A stretch of DNA of 49,630 nucleotides, from the NCBI GenBank assembly GCA_022340315.1, contig JAJDOD010000095.1, positions 1-49,630 on the forward strand, given 5' to 3'. The DNA is from Silicimonas sp. GTDB lineage: Bacteria; Pseudomonadota; Alphaproteobacteria; Rhodobacterales; Rhodobacteraceae. The notes under the pieces were generated by a model. That model was not told the origin of the DNA and did no database searches. It was given only the letters and a program-made list of their open reading frames with translations. Made by a program: the position numbers and the translations under genes. The number at the start of each line of letters is the position of its first letter. Within the stretch, counting starts at the first letter, position 1. Below are positions 1 through 10,578 of the stretch, piece after piece.

Positions 1-140
1 CCCGCCCGTGTGAGTATTGTCGTGGTCCGCTCGCGCGCGATGGGCGTGTCCAGCAACACGACCTGATCGGCATGGTCCAGCAGAAGCATCCGCCGCGATG
101 AGATCGCGAGCAAATCGGTTTGCGCCACGATGTCGAGGGT
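1..140 (-). pseudogene. LysR-family regulator, C-terminal fragment
   Basis: The minus strand reads open from about base 140 to the window edge. It gives TLDIVAQTDLLAISSRRM, then HADQVVLLDTPIARE, then a TILTRAG tail. This spacing (TDLLA, RR, a VVLLD strand, then an I-L-TR turn) is how the last part of a LysR effector-binding domain usually looks. The DNA-binding helix-turn-helix and most of the effector domain are absent, because upstream of base 141 the same region belongs to an ABC ATPase tail on the other strand. The C-terminus probably continues past the left edge. I infer a truncated remnant. The identification rests on pattern recognition over about 46 residues, so it is moderate. Confidence 0.5.
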
Positions 141-145
141 CCGCG

Positions 146-352
146 ATGCTGACCGCCGGAGTCGTGGTCGTCGAACCGACCGGCGCCGATACCGAGTTGT
201 TCCTCAAGATCGGCGAGACTCGTTTCACCGTAACCCTGCGCGGCCGCGCCTCTGCCAAGCCGGGCGAGCGCATCGGTTTGAACTACGACACCGGCGCGGC
301 CCACCTGTTCGACGCCGAAAACGGCCTTCGGCTCGACTTGCCAGCCAGCTAG
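146..352 (+). pseudogene. MalK/UgpC-type ABC ATPase, C-terminal TOBE fragment
   Basis: From MLTAGVVVVEPTGADTE through HLFDAENGLRLDLPAS the frame matches the last TOBE segment of sugar-type ABC ATPases, where a VEPTG strand and a closing HLFD..G.RL motif are standard. Only about 68 residues remain. The Walker A, signature and Walker B region is missing, and the in-frame sequence upstream (bases 17-140) does not resemble an ATPase. Its TAG stop overlaps the fahA stop on the other strand in a shared CTAG. The ATG at 146 is only the first in-frame ATG inside the homologous part; I do not claim it is translated. A truncated gene is the simplest reading; an assembly join is possible. Confidence 0.6.
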
Positions 353-1581
353 CGCAATACACGGGAAGGCAGAAGCTTGCCAGAGCACTCGCCGAAGCCG
401 ATCTGGAAACCGTTGCCCAGTGCCGCGCCCCTCAGCGTCAGGGTGTCACCATCCTCGATAAACGTTCGGGTCCCGCCGTCGATCTCGATAGCTTCCCTGC
501 CGCCCCAGCTCATCTCCAGCAGCGACCCCCGGCTTGCCTTGCCCGGCCCCGAAATCGTGCCCGAACCCAAGAGGTCACCCACCCGCATCGGGCAGCCCGA
601 CGAGCTGTGGTGCGCAAGTTGCTGAGCGGTGGAGTAGTACATCTCGCGGAAATTCGTGCGCGAGATCACCGTCTCGCGCCCGCCCTCGGGCGTCAGTCCG
701 ATCTCAAGCGCGATGTCGTAGTTCATCGGCCCCGGCTCCGCGAGATAAGGCAAAAGCGGCAGTTCGCGTTCGGGCGGAGCGACGCGGAACGGCTCGAGCG
801 CTGCGGCGGTGACGATCCAGGGCGAAATCGTGGTGGCGGTCGCCTTGGCCTGGAAGGGGCCGAGAGGCTGGTATTCCCACCCCTGAATGTCGCGGGCCGA
901 CCAGTCGTTGAGGAGCACGAAGCCGAAGATGTTGTCGAAGGCCTCGCCCACCGCCAACGGCCCGTCCGAGGCCTGCCCGACCACGGCCCCCATCTCCAGT
1001 TCGATGTCGAATCGCCGGGAAGGCCCGAAGCGCGGCACCTCGTCATTCGGGCCCTTCAACTGGCCGTGCGGCCGCCTCACCGGCGTGCCCGAAACCACTA
1101 CCGACGAAGCGCGTCCGTTGTACCCGATGGGAATGTGCAGCCAGTTTGGTGGCAGAGCGTTCTCGGGCCCGCGGAACATCGAGCCGACGTTGAAGGCGTG
1201 GTTCCGGCTTGCGTAGAAGTCTGTGTACTCCGCGACCGTGAAGGGCATGTGCAGCCTGGCATTTTCCAGGGCAACCAGGTCGCCGGGGCGGGGCGGTTCG
1301 CCTTCGGACAGAAGCCTGGTCAGTTCGGTGCGAAGCCGCGCCCATTCCGCGAGCCCGCGCTCCATGAAACTGTTCCAGCTTCCCGTGCCCAGTGTCCCGC
1401 CGAAGTCGAGCACTCCCTCGGTTTCCAGCGCTGCCAGGTCGAGGATGCTGTCTCCGATCGCGGTCCCGCAGCGGGGTGCGCCGCCGTCCGTCGAGAATAC
1501 CCCGTACGGCAGGTTGTTGAGCGGAAAGTTGGTTTCGGGCGCATTGGCGCTCTCGACCCAGGAGCGGATCAGGTTGGTCAT
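349..1581 (-). CDS. fahA: Fumarylacetoacetase
   Basis: Hydrolyses 4-fumarylacetoacetate to fumarate and acetoacetate, the last step of the homogentisate branch of phenylalanine/tyrosine catabolism, in the cytoplasm. The 410-residue product matches the usual length of about 420. It has the family landmarks: an N-terminal NNLPYGVFS segment, DFYASRNHA, a FGPSRRFDIELEMGAVVG metal-site strand, NDWSARDIQGWEYQPLGPF, and a C-terminal GDLLGSGTISGP turn. I start at MTNLIRSW because ggagaaaat precedes it; the longer ORF-track start has no family support. It is the last gene of hmgA-maiA-fahA, 10 bases after maiA. Its stop overlaps that of the convergent ABC ATPase remnant. Confidence 0.95.
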   Translation of the reverse strand: MTNLIRSWVESANAPETNFPLNNLPYGVFSTDGGAPRCGTAIGDSILDLAALETEGVLDFGGTLGTGSWNSFMERGLAEWARLRTELTRLLSEGEPPRPGDLVALENARLHMPFTVAEYTDFYASRNHAFNVGSMFRGPENALPPNWLHIPIGYNGRASSVVVSGTPVRRPHGQLKGPNDEVPRFGPSRRFDIELEMGAVVGQASDGPLAVGEAFDNIFGFVLLNDWSARDIQGWEYQPLGPFQAKATATTISPWIVTAAALEPFRVAPPERELPLLPYLAEPGPMNYDIALEIGLTPEGGRETVISRTNFREMYYSTAQQLAHHSSSGCPMRVGDLLGSGTISGPGKASRGSLLEMSWGGREAIEIDGGTRTFIEDGDTLTLRGAALGNGFQIGFGECSGKLLPSRVLR

Positions 1582-1591
1582 ATTTTCTCCG

Positions 1592-2221
1592 TCAGGTGGC
1601 ATCTGGCTGGTTTTCAGGGCGCGCCGCGTCGAAGGCGGCAAGGGCAAGGCAGTGGGTTTCGATCTCGATCAGACGGTCGAACGGGCCAAGGTCACAGCCC
1701 CAGCGGTGCGCATTGTATAGCTGCGGTACCAGGCAAAGATCGGCCAGCCCCGGCGCATTCCCGAAACAGAACGCGGTGTCCGGCGCGATAAGCTTCGAAA
1801 AGGCGGCAAAGCCCCGCGTCATCCAGTCGTTCATCCAGGCGGCGGCTGCCTCCTGGTCGTGCCCCATCTCCTTGAGTTTCTGCACCACGCGCAGGTTGTT
1901 TACCGGATGCACGTCGGTCGCGATTCCTAACGCAGCGGCCCGCACTTCTGCCCGCTTGACGGGGTCGGCGGGCAGAAGTGCGGGGTCGGGACGAGTCTCC
2001 TCCAGCCAGTCGAGGATCGCCATTGACTGCGTCAGTACCGTGCCATCTTCCAGCACCAGCGTCGGCACGCCCAGTCCGGGGTTCAGCGCTGCGTATGCCT
2101 CGGTCTGCTGCTCACCCGCGGCCAGATTGACCGCCACCGTCTCGTAACCCACGCCCTTGAGGTTCAACGCGATCCGGACCCGGTAGGACGTTGTCGACCG
2201 CCAATAGGTGTAAAGCTTCAT
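1592..2221 (-). CDS. maiA: Maleylacetoacetate isomerase (zeta-class GST)
   Basis: Isomerises 4-maleylacetoacetate to fumarylacetoacetate, probably using glutathione, between HmgA and FahA. The 209 residues form a two-domain glutathione transferase: an N-terminal thioredoxin fold ([20 protein letters not shown], then [10 protein letters not shown] and [13 protein letters not shown]) and an all-helical C-terminal half with the [25 protein letters not shown] signature of maleylacetoacetate isomerases. The zeta-class SSC motif reads STTS here, so the usual cysteine is absent; my recollection is that this variation is common in bacterial homologues. Its ATG overlaps the hmgA TGA in an ATGA, indicating translational coupling. 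Confidence 0.93.
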   Translation of the reverse strand: MKLYTYWRSTTSYRVRIALNLKGVGYETVAVNLAAGEQQTEAYAALNPGLGVPTLVLEDGTVLTQSMAILDWLEETRPDPALLPADPVKRAEVRAAALGIATDVHPVNNLRVVQKLKEMGHDQEAAAAWMNDWMTRGFAAFSKLIAPDTAFCFGNAPGLADLCLVPQLYNAHRWGCDLGPFDRLIEIETHCLALAAFDAARPENQPDAT

Positions 2222-3573
2222 TTCTCACCCGGCGCGCCGTCGAACTTCTTCTCCAGCGTCGCCCAGACGTCGATGTAGTCCTCTTGCAGCGGCGCTTCTT
2301 TCCCTGCGAATTTCGTCAGGTGCTGGGGGAAGCGCGTCTCGAACATGAACGACATGGTATTGTCCAGCTTTTCTGGCTTAAGCTCGGCATTGGACGCGCC
2401 CTCGAAGGCGTTTCGGTCCGGCCCGTGCGGCAGCATCATGTTGTGGAGCGAAAGTCCCCCCGGCACGAAGCCCTTCGGTTTGGCGTCGTACTGACCGTAG
2501 ATGTTGCCCATCAGCTCGGACATGACGTTCTTATGGTACCAGGGCGGGCGGAACGTGTCCTCCATCACCATCCAGCGCTCGCGGAAGAGCACGAAGTCGA
2601 TGTTTGCTGTGCCGGGAACCCCCGAGGGCGCGGTCAGCACGGTGAAGATCGACGGGTCAGGGTGGTCGAACAGGATCGCGCCAACCGGGCAATAGGTGCG
2701 CAGGTCGTACTTCAGCGGCGCATAGTTGCCATGCCAGGCCACCACGTCCAGCGGCGAATGCCCGATCTCGCAGCGATGGAACTGCCCGCACCACTTGACC
2801 GTCACCGTGGAAGGCGCTTCGCGGTCTTCGAACGCCGCCACGGGCGCCTTGAAGTCGCGCGGGTTCGCCATGCAATTTGCCCCGATCGGCCCGCGCCCCG
2901 GCAGTTCGAACTTTTGCCCGTAGTTCTCGCAGACGAAGCCGCGCGCCGGTCCCTCCAGCAATTCGACGCGGTAGACAAGACCGCGCGGGATGATTGCGAT
3001 CTCCTTCGGCTCGATGTCGATGATCCCGAGCTCGGTGGCAAAGCGCAGTTTGCCCTCCTGCGGGATCACCAGAAGCTCGCTGTCGGCCGAGAAGAAATAG
3101 TCGTCGTGCATGCTTTCGGTGACCAAATAGATGTGACTTGCCATGCCGGTCTGAGTATTCACGTTTCCCGCCGTGGTCATCGTGCGCATGCCCGCGATCC
3201 AGGTAAGCGGCGCATCGCTGTGCGGCACCGGGTCCCAGCGATACTGGCCCAGCGAGGTGACGTCGTCGACGATGTTAGGCGCCGATTTCCAATAGGGAAC
3301 TTCGATCTTCACGTAGCGGCTTGAATGGTTCACCGAAGGCCGGATGCGATAGCACCATGTCCGCTCGTTCTGGTGCGCGGGCGCGGTGAAGGCAGTGCCG
3401 GAAAGCTGCTCGCCATAAAGTCCATAGTTGCATTTCTGTGGGCTGTTTCTGCCGCGTGGGAGCGCGCCCGGCAATGCTTCGGTCTCGAAGTCGTTGCCGA
3501 AGCCGGGCATATAGCCTGGCGTGGTCGCGGTGCTTTCGGCCTGGATCATCACGCCGGGTTCGTAGTTGGTCAT
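2218..3573 (-). CDS. hmgA: Homogentisate 1,2-dioxygenase
   Basis: Fe(II) ring-cleavage enzyme converting homogentisate plus O2 to 4-maleylacetoacetate. The 451-residue product (family about 440) starts at MTNYEPGVM, with ggaggag upstream. Family blocks are complete: [35 protein letters not shown]-like [15 protein letters not shown], the cupin region [29 protein letters not shown], and the metal-ligand region [15 protein letters not shown] followed by [12 protein letters not shown]. First gene of the hmgA-maiA-fahA operon. Its promoter region holds repeated TTCGTT/AACGAA inverted repeats shared with the divergent marR gene, so MarR control is likely. Confidence 0.96.
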   Translation of the reverse strand: MTNYEPGVMIQAESTATTPGYMPGFGNDFETEALPGALPRGRNSPQKCNYGLYGEQLSGTAFTAPAHQNERTWCYRIRPSVNHSSRYVKIEVPYWKSAPNIVDDVTSLGQYRWDPVPHSDAPLTWIAGMRTMTTAGNVNTQTGMASHIYLVTESMHDDYFFSADSELLVIPQEGKLRFATELGIIDIEPKEIAIIPRGLVYRVELLEGPARGFVCENYGQKFELPGRGPIGANCMANPRDFKAPVAAFEDREAPSTVTVKWCGQFHRCEIGHSPLDVVAWHGNYAPLKYDLRTYCPVGAILFDHPDPSIFTVLTAPSGVPGTANIDFVLFRERWMVMEDTFRPPWYHKNVMSELMGNIYGQYDAKPKGFVPGGLSLHNMMLPHGPDRNAFEGASNAELKPEKLDNTMSFMFETRFPQHLTKFAGKEAPLQEDYIDVWATLEKKFDGAPGEK

Positions 3574-3596
3574 CGCGCTTCTCCTCCGGGACAATA

Positions 3597-3670
3597 TCGT
3601 TGCAAACGAAACGAAATACCAGTCGCAGATCCTTGCGCGAAAATCAAGTTCATTTCGTTTGCAACGAAAT
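3597..3670. promoter_or_regulatory. Probable MarR operators in hmgA-marR divergent promoter
   Basis: Bases 3652-3670 read ATTTCGTT-TGC-AACGAAAT, a perfect 8-bp inverted repeat with a 3-base spacer. Bases 3597-3609 carry a shorter version, TCGTT-GCA-AACGA, followed directly by another AACGAAAT half-site at 3610-3617. A third, degraded copy (catttcactcgaaacgaact) lies at about 3711-3730, just before marR. The repeats fall between the divergent starts of hmgA (3573) and marR (3741), where a MarR dimer would control both. Binding is inferred. Confidence 0.7.
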
Positions 3671-3740
3671 AGCTGCGCATCGGCATTGCGGCGCGGTGTG
3701 GAATCCATATCATTTCACTCGAAACGAACTCGAGTCTGCC

Positions 3741-4214
3741 ATGCCCACCGAAGACTTCCACCTTTCCGACTTCCTGCCCTACCGCCTCGCCGTGCTGGCC
3801 GAGCGGGTCAGCCGCCGCCTCGCCGCCGAGTATGGCAAGACCCACGGACTGACTGTGGCTGAATGGCGGGTCATCGCGCACCTGTCGCAAAACGGCGCGG
3901 TCTCGGTGCGGGACATCCAGAGAAACGTCAACCTTGAGAAACCTCGTGTCAGCCGCGCCGTCGCGCGCCTTGAAGCGACCGGCCTGGTCCGCAAGGTGCC
4001 GGGCAAAACCGACGCACGTTTGGTCTCAATTTCCCTGACGAAGAAGGGCGAGCAGGCGTTGACCGAGATCCTGCCCGCCGCCCGCACCGTTGAAGACCAA
4101 CTTCTCGCCGCCGCAGGGTCGAAGGACCTGAAGGCCTTCTTCAAGGTCATTGACAGCATGCACGCCGTACTGGACGCCGACGCGAAACCGAACGAGCGCA
4201 AGCGGGACGCGTGA
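3741..4214 (+). CDS. MarR-family regulator (homogentisate cluster)
   Basis: A 157-residue MarR winged-helix protein. The DNA-binding part runs through LTVAEWRVIAHLSQNGAVSVRDIQRNVNLEKPRVSRAVARLEATGLVRKVPGKTDARLVSISLTKKG, with the recognition helix at PRVSRAVARLE and the wing at DARLVSISLT. Flanking helices form the dimer interface. The start MPTEDFHL is chosen because the family's N-terminal helix begins there; the longer ORF upstream has no family sequence. Divergent from hmgA across repeated AACGAA operators, so it most likely represses hmgA-maiA-fahA and itself, with a pathway intermediate as ligand (inference). It ends two bases from the convergent pcaG stop. Confidence 0.88.
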   Translation: MPTEDFHLSDFLPYRLAVLAERVSRRLAAEYGKTHGLTVAEWRVIAHLSQNGAVSVRDIQRNVNLEKPRVSRAVARLEATGLVRKVPGKTDARLVSISLTKKGEQALTEILPAARTVEDQLLAAAGSKDLKAFFKVIDSMHAVLDADAKPNERKRDA

Positions 4215-4216
4215 GC

Positions 4217-4816
4217 CTACATGTCGAGGAACACTGTTTCGCCGTCGCCTTGCAACCGGATATCGAACCGGTAGGATTCGCCCCCCTGTGCCCTGGCAAT
4301 CATCGTCTCGACACGCGGGCGCTGCTCGATCCGCGAAAGAACCGGGTCGGTGGCGTTGTCTTCGTCGCTGAAATAGATTCGGGTCGAAAGCCCAACATTT
4401 ATCCCCCGCGCCACGATCCAAATCGCGATATGTGGCGCCTGCATCCGTCCGTCGCGCATTGCCACCCGCCCCGGCTTCACCGTGCGCAGCGTGAACTCAC
4501 CCGTCGTGCCATCAGCGGCGAAGCGGCAGAAGCCCGTCACCGCCGGGTCGGCGTTCGGCTGACCGGCATAAATCCCCGAAGCATCCGCCTGCCAACTTTC
4601 TAGGAGCGCGTCGCGCATTGCCCAGCCCGTGCCATCATAGACGCTGCCGGTGATGGTGATGACCTTGCCTTTTGCACCCTCCGAGATGGGCGATCCGCCA
4701 AGGTCCTCGGGATAGATGGCGCCAAGTCCGGCGAAAGTCGGAATGCAGCCGATGTGAACGTAAGGCCCGGCGGTCTGCGAGGCGGTCTCGGTGAGGGTCG
4801 TCAGTTTCTGCGTCAT
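4217..4816 (-). CDS. pcaG: Protocatechuate 3,4-dioxygenase, alpha subunit
   Basis: Alpha subunit of the intradiol dioxygenase that opens protocatechuate to 3-carboxy-cis,cis-muconate. The 199 residues begin LTETASQTAGPYVHIG, the conserved N-terminal strand. They include GSVYDGTGWAMRDALLESWQADASGIYAG, the RTVKPG strand, and APHIAIWIVARGINVGLSTRIYFSD. As in other alpha subunits, the iron-ligand tyrosines and HIH pair are not all present, which fits its non-metal structural role. It follows pcaH by one base, so the two are co-translated. It is the last gene of the nine-gene minus-strand aromatic operon. The ATG at 4816 is used since ggagggg precedes it. Confidence 0.95.
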   Translation of the reverse strand: MTQKLTTLTETASQTAGPYVHIGCIPTFAGLGAIYPEDLGGSPISEGAKGKVITITGSVYDGTGWAMRDALLESWQADASGIYAGQPNADPAVTGFCRFAADGTTGEFTLRTVKPGRVAMRDGRMQAPHIAIWIVARGINVGLSTRIYFSDEDNATDPVLSRIEQRPRVETMIARAQGGESYRFDIRLQGDGETVFLDM

Positions 4817-4817
4817 C

Positions 4818-5555
4818 TCACATCCCCTCCGGGCGGTTCTCAAAGAAAGTCTGGCGCCGGCCACGCAGCACGATGTCGAACTTGTAGGCCAGGAAATCCA
4901 TCGGTTTCGCCCGGCTCATGTCGAGCGGCGCTACCAATTGCTCGATCTGCCCCCGGTCCTTGATCGTCGCCACGATGGGGCAGCGGTCGATCAGCGGATC
5001 GCCCTCGAAATACATCTGGGTGATCAGCCGCTGCCCGAAGGCCCGCCCGAAGACCGAGAAGTGAATGTGCATTGGCCGCCAGTCATTCCCACGGTTCGGC
5101 CAGGGGTAGGCTCCTGGCCGGATGGTCAGGAACTGGTAGTGCCCTTGCACATCGGTCAGCGTCCGCCCGCAGCCGCCGAAGTTCGGGTCAAGCGGCGCGA
5201 AATAGGTGTCCTTCAAGTGGCGGTAGCGTCCGCCCGCATTGGCCTGCCAGATCTCGACCAGCGTTTCCGGCACCGGCCGCCCGGTTTCGTCCAGCACGCG
5301 TCCATGCACAAGGATGCGCTCGCCCACCGCGGGCGCCTCGCCCTTGGTCCAGTTCAGGATCAGGTTGTTGTCGAGCGTCCCTATCACCCCGTGACCGAAG
5401 ACCGGCCCGGTCTGCTCGGTCACAGTGCTGTCGAGCGACAGCAAGGGGAGCGAGGGCGCCCTCGTCATCGTCGTCTTGTAGCCCGGATCGTAGGGGTCGG
5501 GATGCACCGCGCGGTTGCGCGGGATCAGGGGCAGGGTGTCATAGTCGTCGGTCAT
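4818..5555 (-). CDS. pcaH: Protocatechuate 3,4-dioxygenase, beta subunit
   Basis: Catalytic, non-haem Fe(III) subunit. The 245 residues carry the four expected iron ligands: a tyrosine in KDTYFAPLDPNFGG, a tyrosine in RPGAYPWPN, and the two histidines of RPMHIHFSVFG. The substrate-binding region around RGNDWRPMHIH and QLITQMYFEGDPLIDR is also intact, and the N-terminus RNRAVHPDPYDPGYKTT is typical of the beta subunit. Twelve bases separate it from pobA upstream, and pcaG follows by one base. PobA supplies protocatechuate, so the operon can take 4-hydroxybenzoate to carboxymuconate. The next enzymes (pcaB, pcaC, pcaD) are not in the window. Confidence 0.96.
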   Translation of the reverse strand: MTDDYDTLPLIPRNRAVHPDPYDPGYKTTMTRAPSLPLLSLDSTVTEQTGPVFGHGVIGTLDNNLILNWTKGEAPAVGERILVHGRVLDETGRPVPETLVEIWQANAGGRYRHLKDTYFAPLDPNFGGCGRTLTDVQGHYQFLTIRPGAYPWPNRGNDWRPMHIHFSVFGRAFGQRLITQMYFEGDPLIDRCPIVATIKDRGQIEQLVAPLDMSRAKPMDFLAYKFDIVLRGRRQTFFENRPEGM

Positions 5556-5567
5556 GGTCCTCGCTCG

Positions 5568-7696
<2,129 letters not shown>

Positions 7697-7703
7697 GGCC
7701 GCC

Positions 7704-9008
7704 TCAGTTTATCATGGTGTTCGGGAGGAAGAGCGCGATCTGCGGGAAGGCGATCAGGATGGCGAGTGCCACCAGCATCATCACCCAGAACAGGACGACG
7801 CCCGAGAAAATCTGTCCCAGCGGTACGTTCGGCGCGACGGACTTGACGATAAAGACATTCAGCCCGACCGGTGGCGATATCAGCCCCATCTCGAGTGCCA
7901 GAACGACGAGAACGCCGAACCAGATCGGGTCGATGCCCATGTTTGTGATGATCGGAAAGAAGATCGGCAGGGTCAGCACCAGCATCGCGAAGCCTTCGAG
8001 AAAGCAACCGAGGATGACATAGATCGCGAGGATCACGACCAGCACGCCCGTCGGGCCGAGGTTCAGGTTTTCCATGAAGGCGCCGACTGCCTCCGGAATG
8101 TGACTCAGTGCCATGAAAGGGTTGATCATGTGGGCCGCGATCAGGATCAGCATGACCGTCGCTGTGGTCACCACGCTGTCCTTTGCCGCCGCCCACAGCT
8201 GGCGCAGACCGAGCGTGTGCGTAACGACCCCGATAAGGATCACGGCCGCCGCGCCCACCGCCGCCGCTTCGACCGGCGAGAAGAGCCCGCCATAGATACC
8301 GCCTATCGTCAGCATGATGATCGCGCCGATTGGCCCCGCACCGCTGATGGCCCGCAACTTCTCGCCGAGAGATGTCGACGGGCCCGCGGGTCCGTAGTTC
8401 GGCCGGATCCAGCAGAGGATGGTAACCGCCATCACGAACAGCCCAAGCAGCAGGATGCCGGGAAAGACGCCGGCAAGGAACAGCCGCCCGATGGATTGCT
8501 CGGTCAGGATGGCGTAGATCACGAAGCCCGTGGACGGAGGGATCAGGATGCCAAGCGTGCCGCCGGCTGCCACCACTCCGGTGGAGAGCCGTGGGTCGTA
8601 GTTGAAGCGGTCCATCTCGGCCAGCGCGACCTTGCCCATTGTCAGGGCCGAAGCGACCGATGATCCGGAAAGCGCGGCGAACCCGCCGCAGCCGATAACG
8701 GTTGCCGATGCCAGGCCGCCACGGACCGATCCGATGATGGCATATGCCGCGTCATAGAGCCTCCGGCTCATGCCCGTGATCGAAGCGACATTGCCCATCA
8801 GGATGAAGAGCGGCACCACCACCAGTTCCGGCGAAGACCCCAGGGTATAGGCCTCGGATGCCAGCAGGCTCACGGCGGCGTTCACGCTGTTGAGATGGAC
8901 GATGCCGAAAAAACCGACGACGAACATCGCGAAGGCGACGGGGATGCGCAGCACCAGCAGCACGAAAAGCGCAACGATGCCGAGGAGGCCGGCGGCGGAC
9001 GCGCTCAT
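7704..9008 (-). CDS. TRAP transporter large permease (DctM-like)
   Basis: A 434-residue inner-membrane protein of about a dozen hydrophobic segments. It matches the DctM channel subunit: GFGG-like GCGGFAALSGSSVASALTMGKVALAEM, TGVVAAGGTLGILIPPSTGFVIYAILTEQSIGRLFLAGVFPG, and the C-terminal GLISPPVGLNVFIVKSVAPN. It uses the sodium gradient to import an organic acid delivered by the DctP protein. Its ATG overlaps the dctQ stop (ATGA), so P, Q and M form one unit. Location in an aromatic operon suggests the cargo is an aromatic carboxylate such as 4-hydroxybenzoate or a methoxylated benzoate (inference). Confidence 0.93.
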   Translation of the reverse strand: MSASAAGLLGIVALFVLLVLRIPVAFAMFVVGFFGIVHLNSVNAAVSLLASEAYTLGSSPELVVVPLFILMGNVASITGMSRRLYDAAYAIIGSVRGGLASATVIGCGGFAALSGSSVASALTMGKVALAEMDRFNYDPRLSTGVVAAGGTLGILIPPSTGFVIYAILTEQSIGRLFLAGVFPGILLLGLFVMAVTILCWIRPNYGPAGPSTSLGEKLRAISGAGPIGAIIMLTIGGIYGGLFSPVEAAAVGAAAVILIGVVTHTLGLRQLWAAAKDSVVTTATVMLILIAAHMINPFMALSHIPEAVGAFMENLNLGPTGVLVVILAIYVILGCFLEGFAMLVLTLPIFFPIITNMGIDPIWFGVLVVLALEMGLISPPVGLNVFIVKSVAPNVPLGQIFSGVVLFWVMMLVALAILIAFPQIALFLPNTMIN

Positions 9009-9508
9009 TCAGCTTCTCCCTTGCGAACGTCGTAGCCGCGGATTGCCAGTTCAGCCGATCTCAGGGCCATGCCGAACGCGGTCAGCAGGCAGAAGGCAAC
9101 CAGCGCCCACTGTGTCCATGCCTTTGGTATATAAAGAAGATTGGTTGAAAGATTGAGCATCACCGACAGCTTGGCGCTCTGCCAGACCGCCCAGGCCAGT
9201 GCGACGAAGATAACCGCTCCAAGGGCGGCGGCGATCACGTCGATAGCGCGGTTCATCGCCGGCGGAAAGTTCTGCTCGAAAAGATCGACTGCGACGTGCC
9301 CGCCGTTGCGGTCGCAAAGCGCCATCGCCCCGAAGACGAGGATCACCATCGCCGTCATGGTCATGTCCTGAGAGCCATAGAGCGGGCTTCCGAATGCACG
9401 ACCGACAACGTCGATCAGGATCACGACGACCTGGAAAAGAAGCCCCAGGCCGCCGATGGACGCGGACAGGCCAATAAGCCCGTCCGCGATTTTCCTTGCT
9501 GCGTTCAA
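9005..9508 (-). CDS. TRAP transporter small permease (DctQ-like)
   Basis: A 167-residue protein with four hydrophobic helices: GLLFQVVVILIDVVGR, MTAMVILVFGAMAL, VIFVALAWAVWQSA, and WALVAFCLLTAFGMAL. These carry the DctQ landmarks DVVGRAFGSPL, GGHVAVDLFEQNFP and the late TQWALVAFCLL segment. It pairs with the DctM channel. The ORF-track start at 9508 is a TTG with only a weak gagcgg upstream, nine bases after the dctP stop; I accept it because the first helix would otherwise be lost. It overlaps dctM by four bases. Confidence 0.88.
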   Translation of the reverse strand: MNAARKIADGLIGLSASIGGLGLLFQVVVILIDVVGRAFGSPLYGSQDMTMTAMVILVFGAMALCDRNGGHVAVDLFEQNFPPAMNRAIDVIAAALGAVIFVALAWAVWQSAKLSVMLNLSTNLLYIPKAWTQWALVAFCLLTAFGMALRSAELAIRGYDVRKGEAE

Positions 9509-9517
9509 CGCGACCGC

Positions 9518-10489
9518 TCAGTTGTTGAGCGCGTCGAAAACCGACTGGCCGCCGACCTCGTCGACATAGGCTTGCGTGACGGGGGCGGTCAGCGCGTCGA
9601 AGGCCGCGATTTCCTCGGCGGTGAGATCGACGAAGGTATTCTTGGCGTCGCCGCGCGCGCGTTCGGTTCCGGCCACACCAGTGGCATTCCAGGCGGATTC
9701 CGCGTTGTTCGACACTTCACAGCGATAGTCGCCGCTGAGTTTCGCTTTCGCCTCATCCGGGAGCGCGTCGAAGGTCCCGGTGTTCATCGCTGCGAAGAAG
9801 CCGAGGCTGCCAAGCGGGGCGCCGATGGTGAAAGCGTTCGCGACCTCGTCCAGCTTGAAGTCGTCGAGCGTGGACGAGCCCGTGAATACGCCGTCGATCA
9901 GGCCGGTTTCAAGCGACTGGTAGACCTGGTTGATCGGCATCTGCACCGGAACAGCGCCAAGGGCCTCGACCACCTTGCCCGCAGTCGCGCCTGCCACGCG
10001 GATCTTGAGGCCCGCCAGGTCCTCCGGCTTGCGGATCACCTTTTCGCGCATGATCATGATATTCGGCTCGGACGACCAGAGCGCCACCGGAACGGTGCCG
10101 GGAAACTCGCCGCTGATCTCGTCGAAGACCTTGCAATAAGCGTCCGCCCCGGACATGCCCGTCGGGACCGCGCCCGGCAGTTCCATGATCATCGTTTTCT
10201 GGAACTGCGACGAGGTATATCCCTGCAACCCCCAGGTAATGTCGGCTGCGCCCTGAACGGCCCGCACGTATTGCTCGACCGGACCGGCACCCAATTCGCC
10301 GCCGTGATAGCCGCGTACCGTTACCGCGCCACCGGTCGCCGCGGACAGATCGGCGTTCAGCTTTTCGATGACACTGGCATTCACCGTATGTGCCGGCGAC
10401 GTGAAATTCGCGAATTTCAGCTCTTGCGCGTTTATGGCCGTTGCAGAGACCGCAAGAGCGCCCGCAAATGCAATTGAGTTCATTTTCAT
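9518..10489 (-). CDS. TRAP transporter substrate-binding protein (DctP family)
   Basis: A 323-residue periplasmic binding protein with a short Sec signal (MKMNSIAFAGALAVSATAINA, cleavage probably before QELKFAN). DctP-family blocks follow: a first strand LKFANFTSPAHTVN, GGELGAGPVEQYVRAVQGAADITWG, LAGLKIRVAGATAGKVVEALGAVPVQMPINQVYQSLETGLIDGVFTGSS. The arginine of KIRV is where family members salt-bridge the carboxylate of the ligand. Start chosen for ggagg six bases before the first ATG. It lies between the O-demethylase gene (89 bases upstream) and dctQ, so an aromatic or other organic acid is the probable cargo. Confidence 0.92.
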   Translation of the reverse strand: MKMNSIAFAGALAVSATAINAQELKFANFTSPAHTVNASVIEKLNADLSAATGGAVTVRGYHGGELGAGPVEQYVRAVQGAADITWGLQGYTSSQFQKTMIMELPGAVPTGMSGADAYCKVFDEISGEFPGTVPVALWSSEPNIMIMREKVIRKPEDLAGLKIRVAGATAGKVVEALGAVPVQMPINQVYQSLETGLIDGVFTGSSTLDDFKLDEVANAFTIGAPLGSLGFFAAMNTGTFDALPDEAKAKLSGDYRCEVSNNAESAWNATGVAGTERARGDAKNTFVDLTAEEIAAFDALTAPVTQAYVDEVGGQSVFDALNN

Positions 10490-10578
10490 TCTAGTCCTCC
10501 CAGATTTTCCCGGTCGCGGCCGGTTCCTTAATTGCTATGTTCTTGCAGGCCGGGCCACAACAGCCCGGCTGCGAACGA

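Noticed and set aside
130-1791. Long plus-strand ORF (553 aa) over fahA
   Set aside because: Arg/Pro/His-rich shadow on the strand opposite fahA; fahA and maiA on the minus strand have full family motifs.
2191-3324. Plus-strand ORF of 377 aa over hmgA
   Set aside because: Antisense shadow of hmgA with no recognisable motifs.
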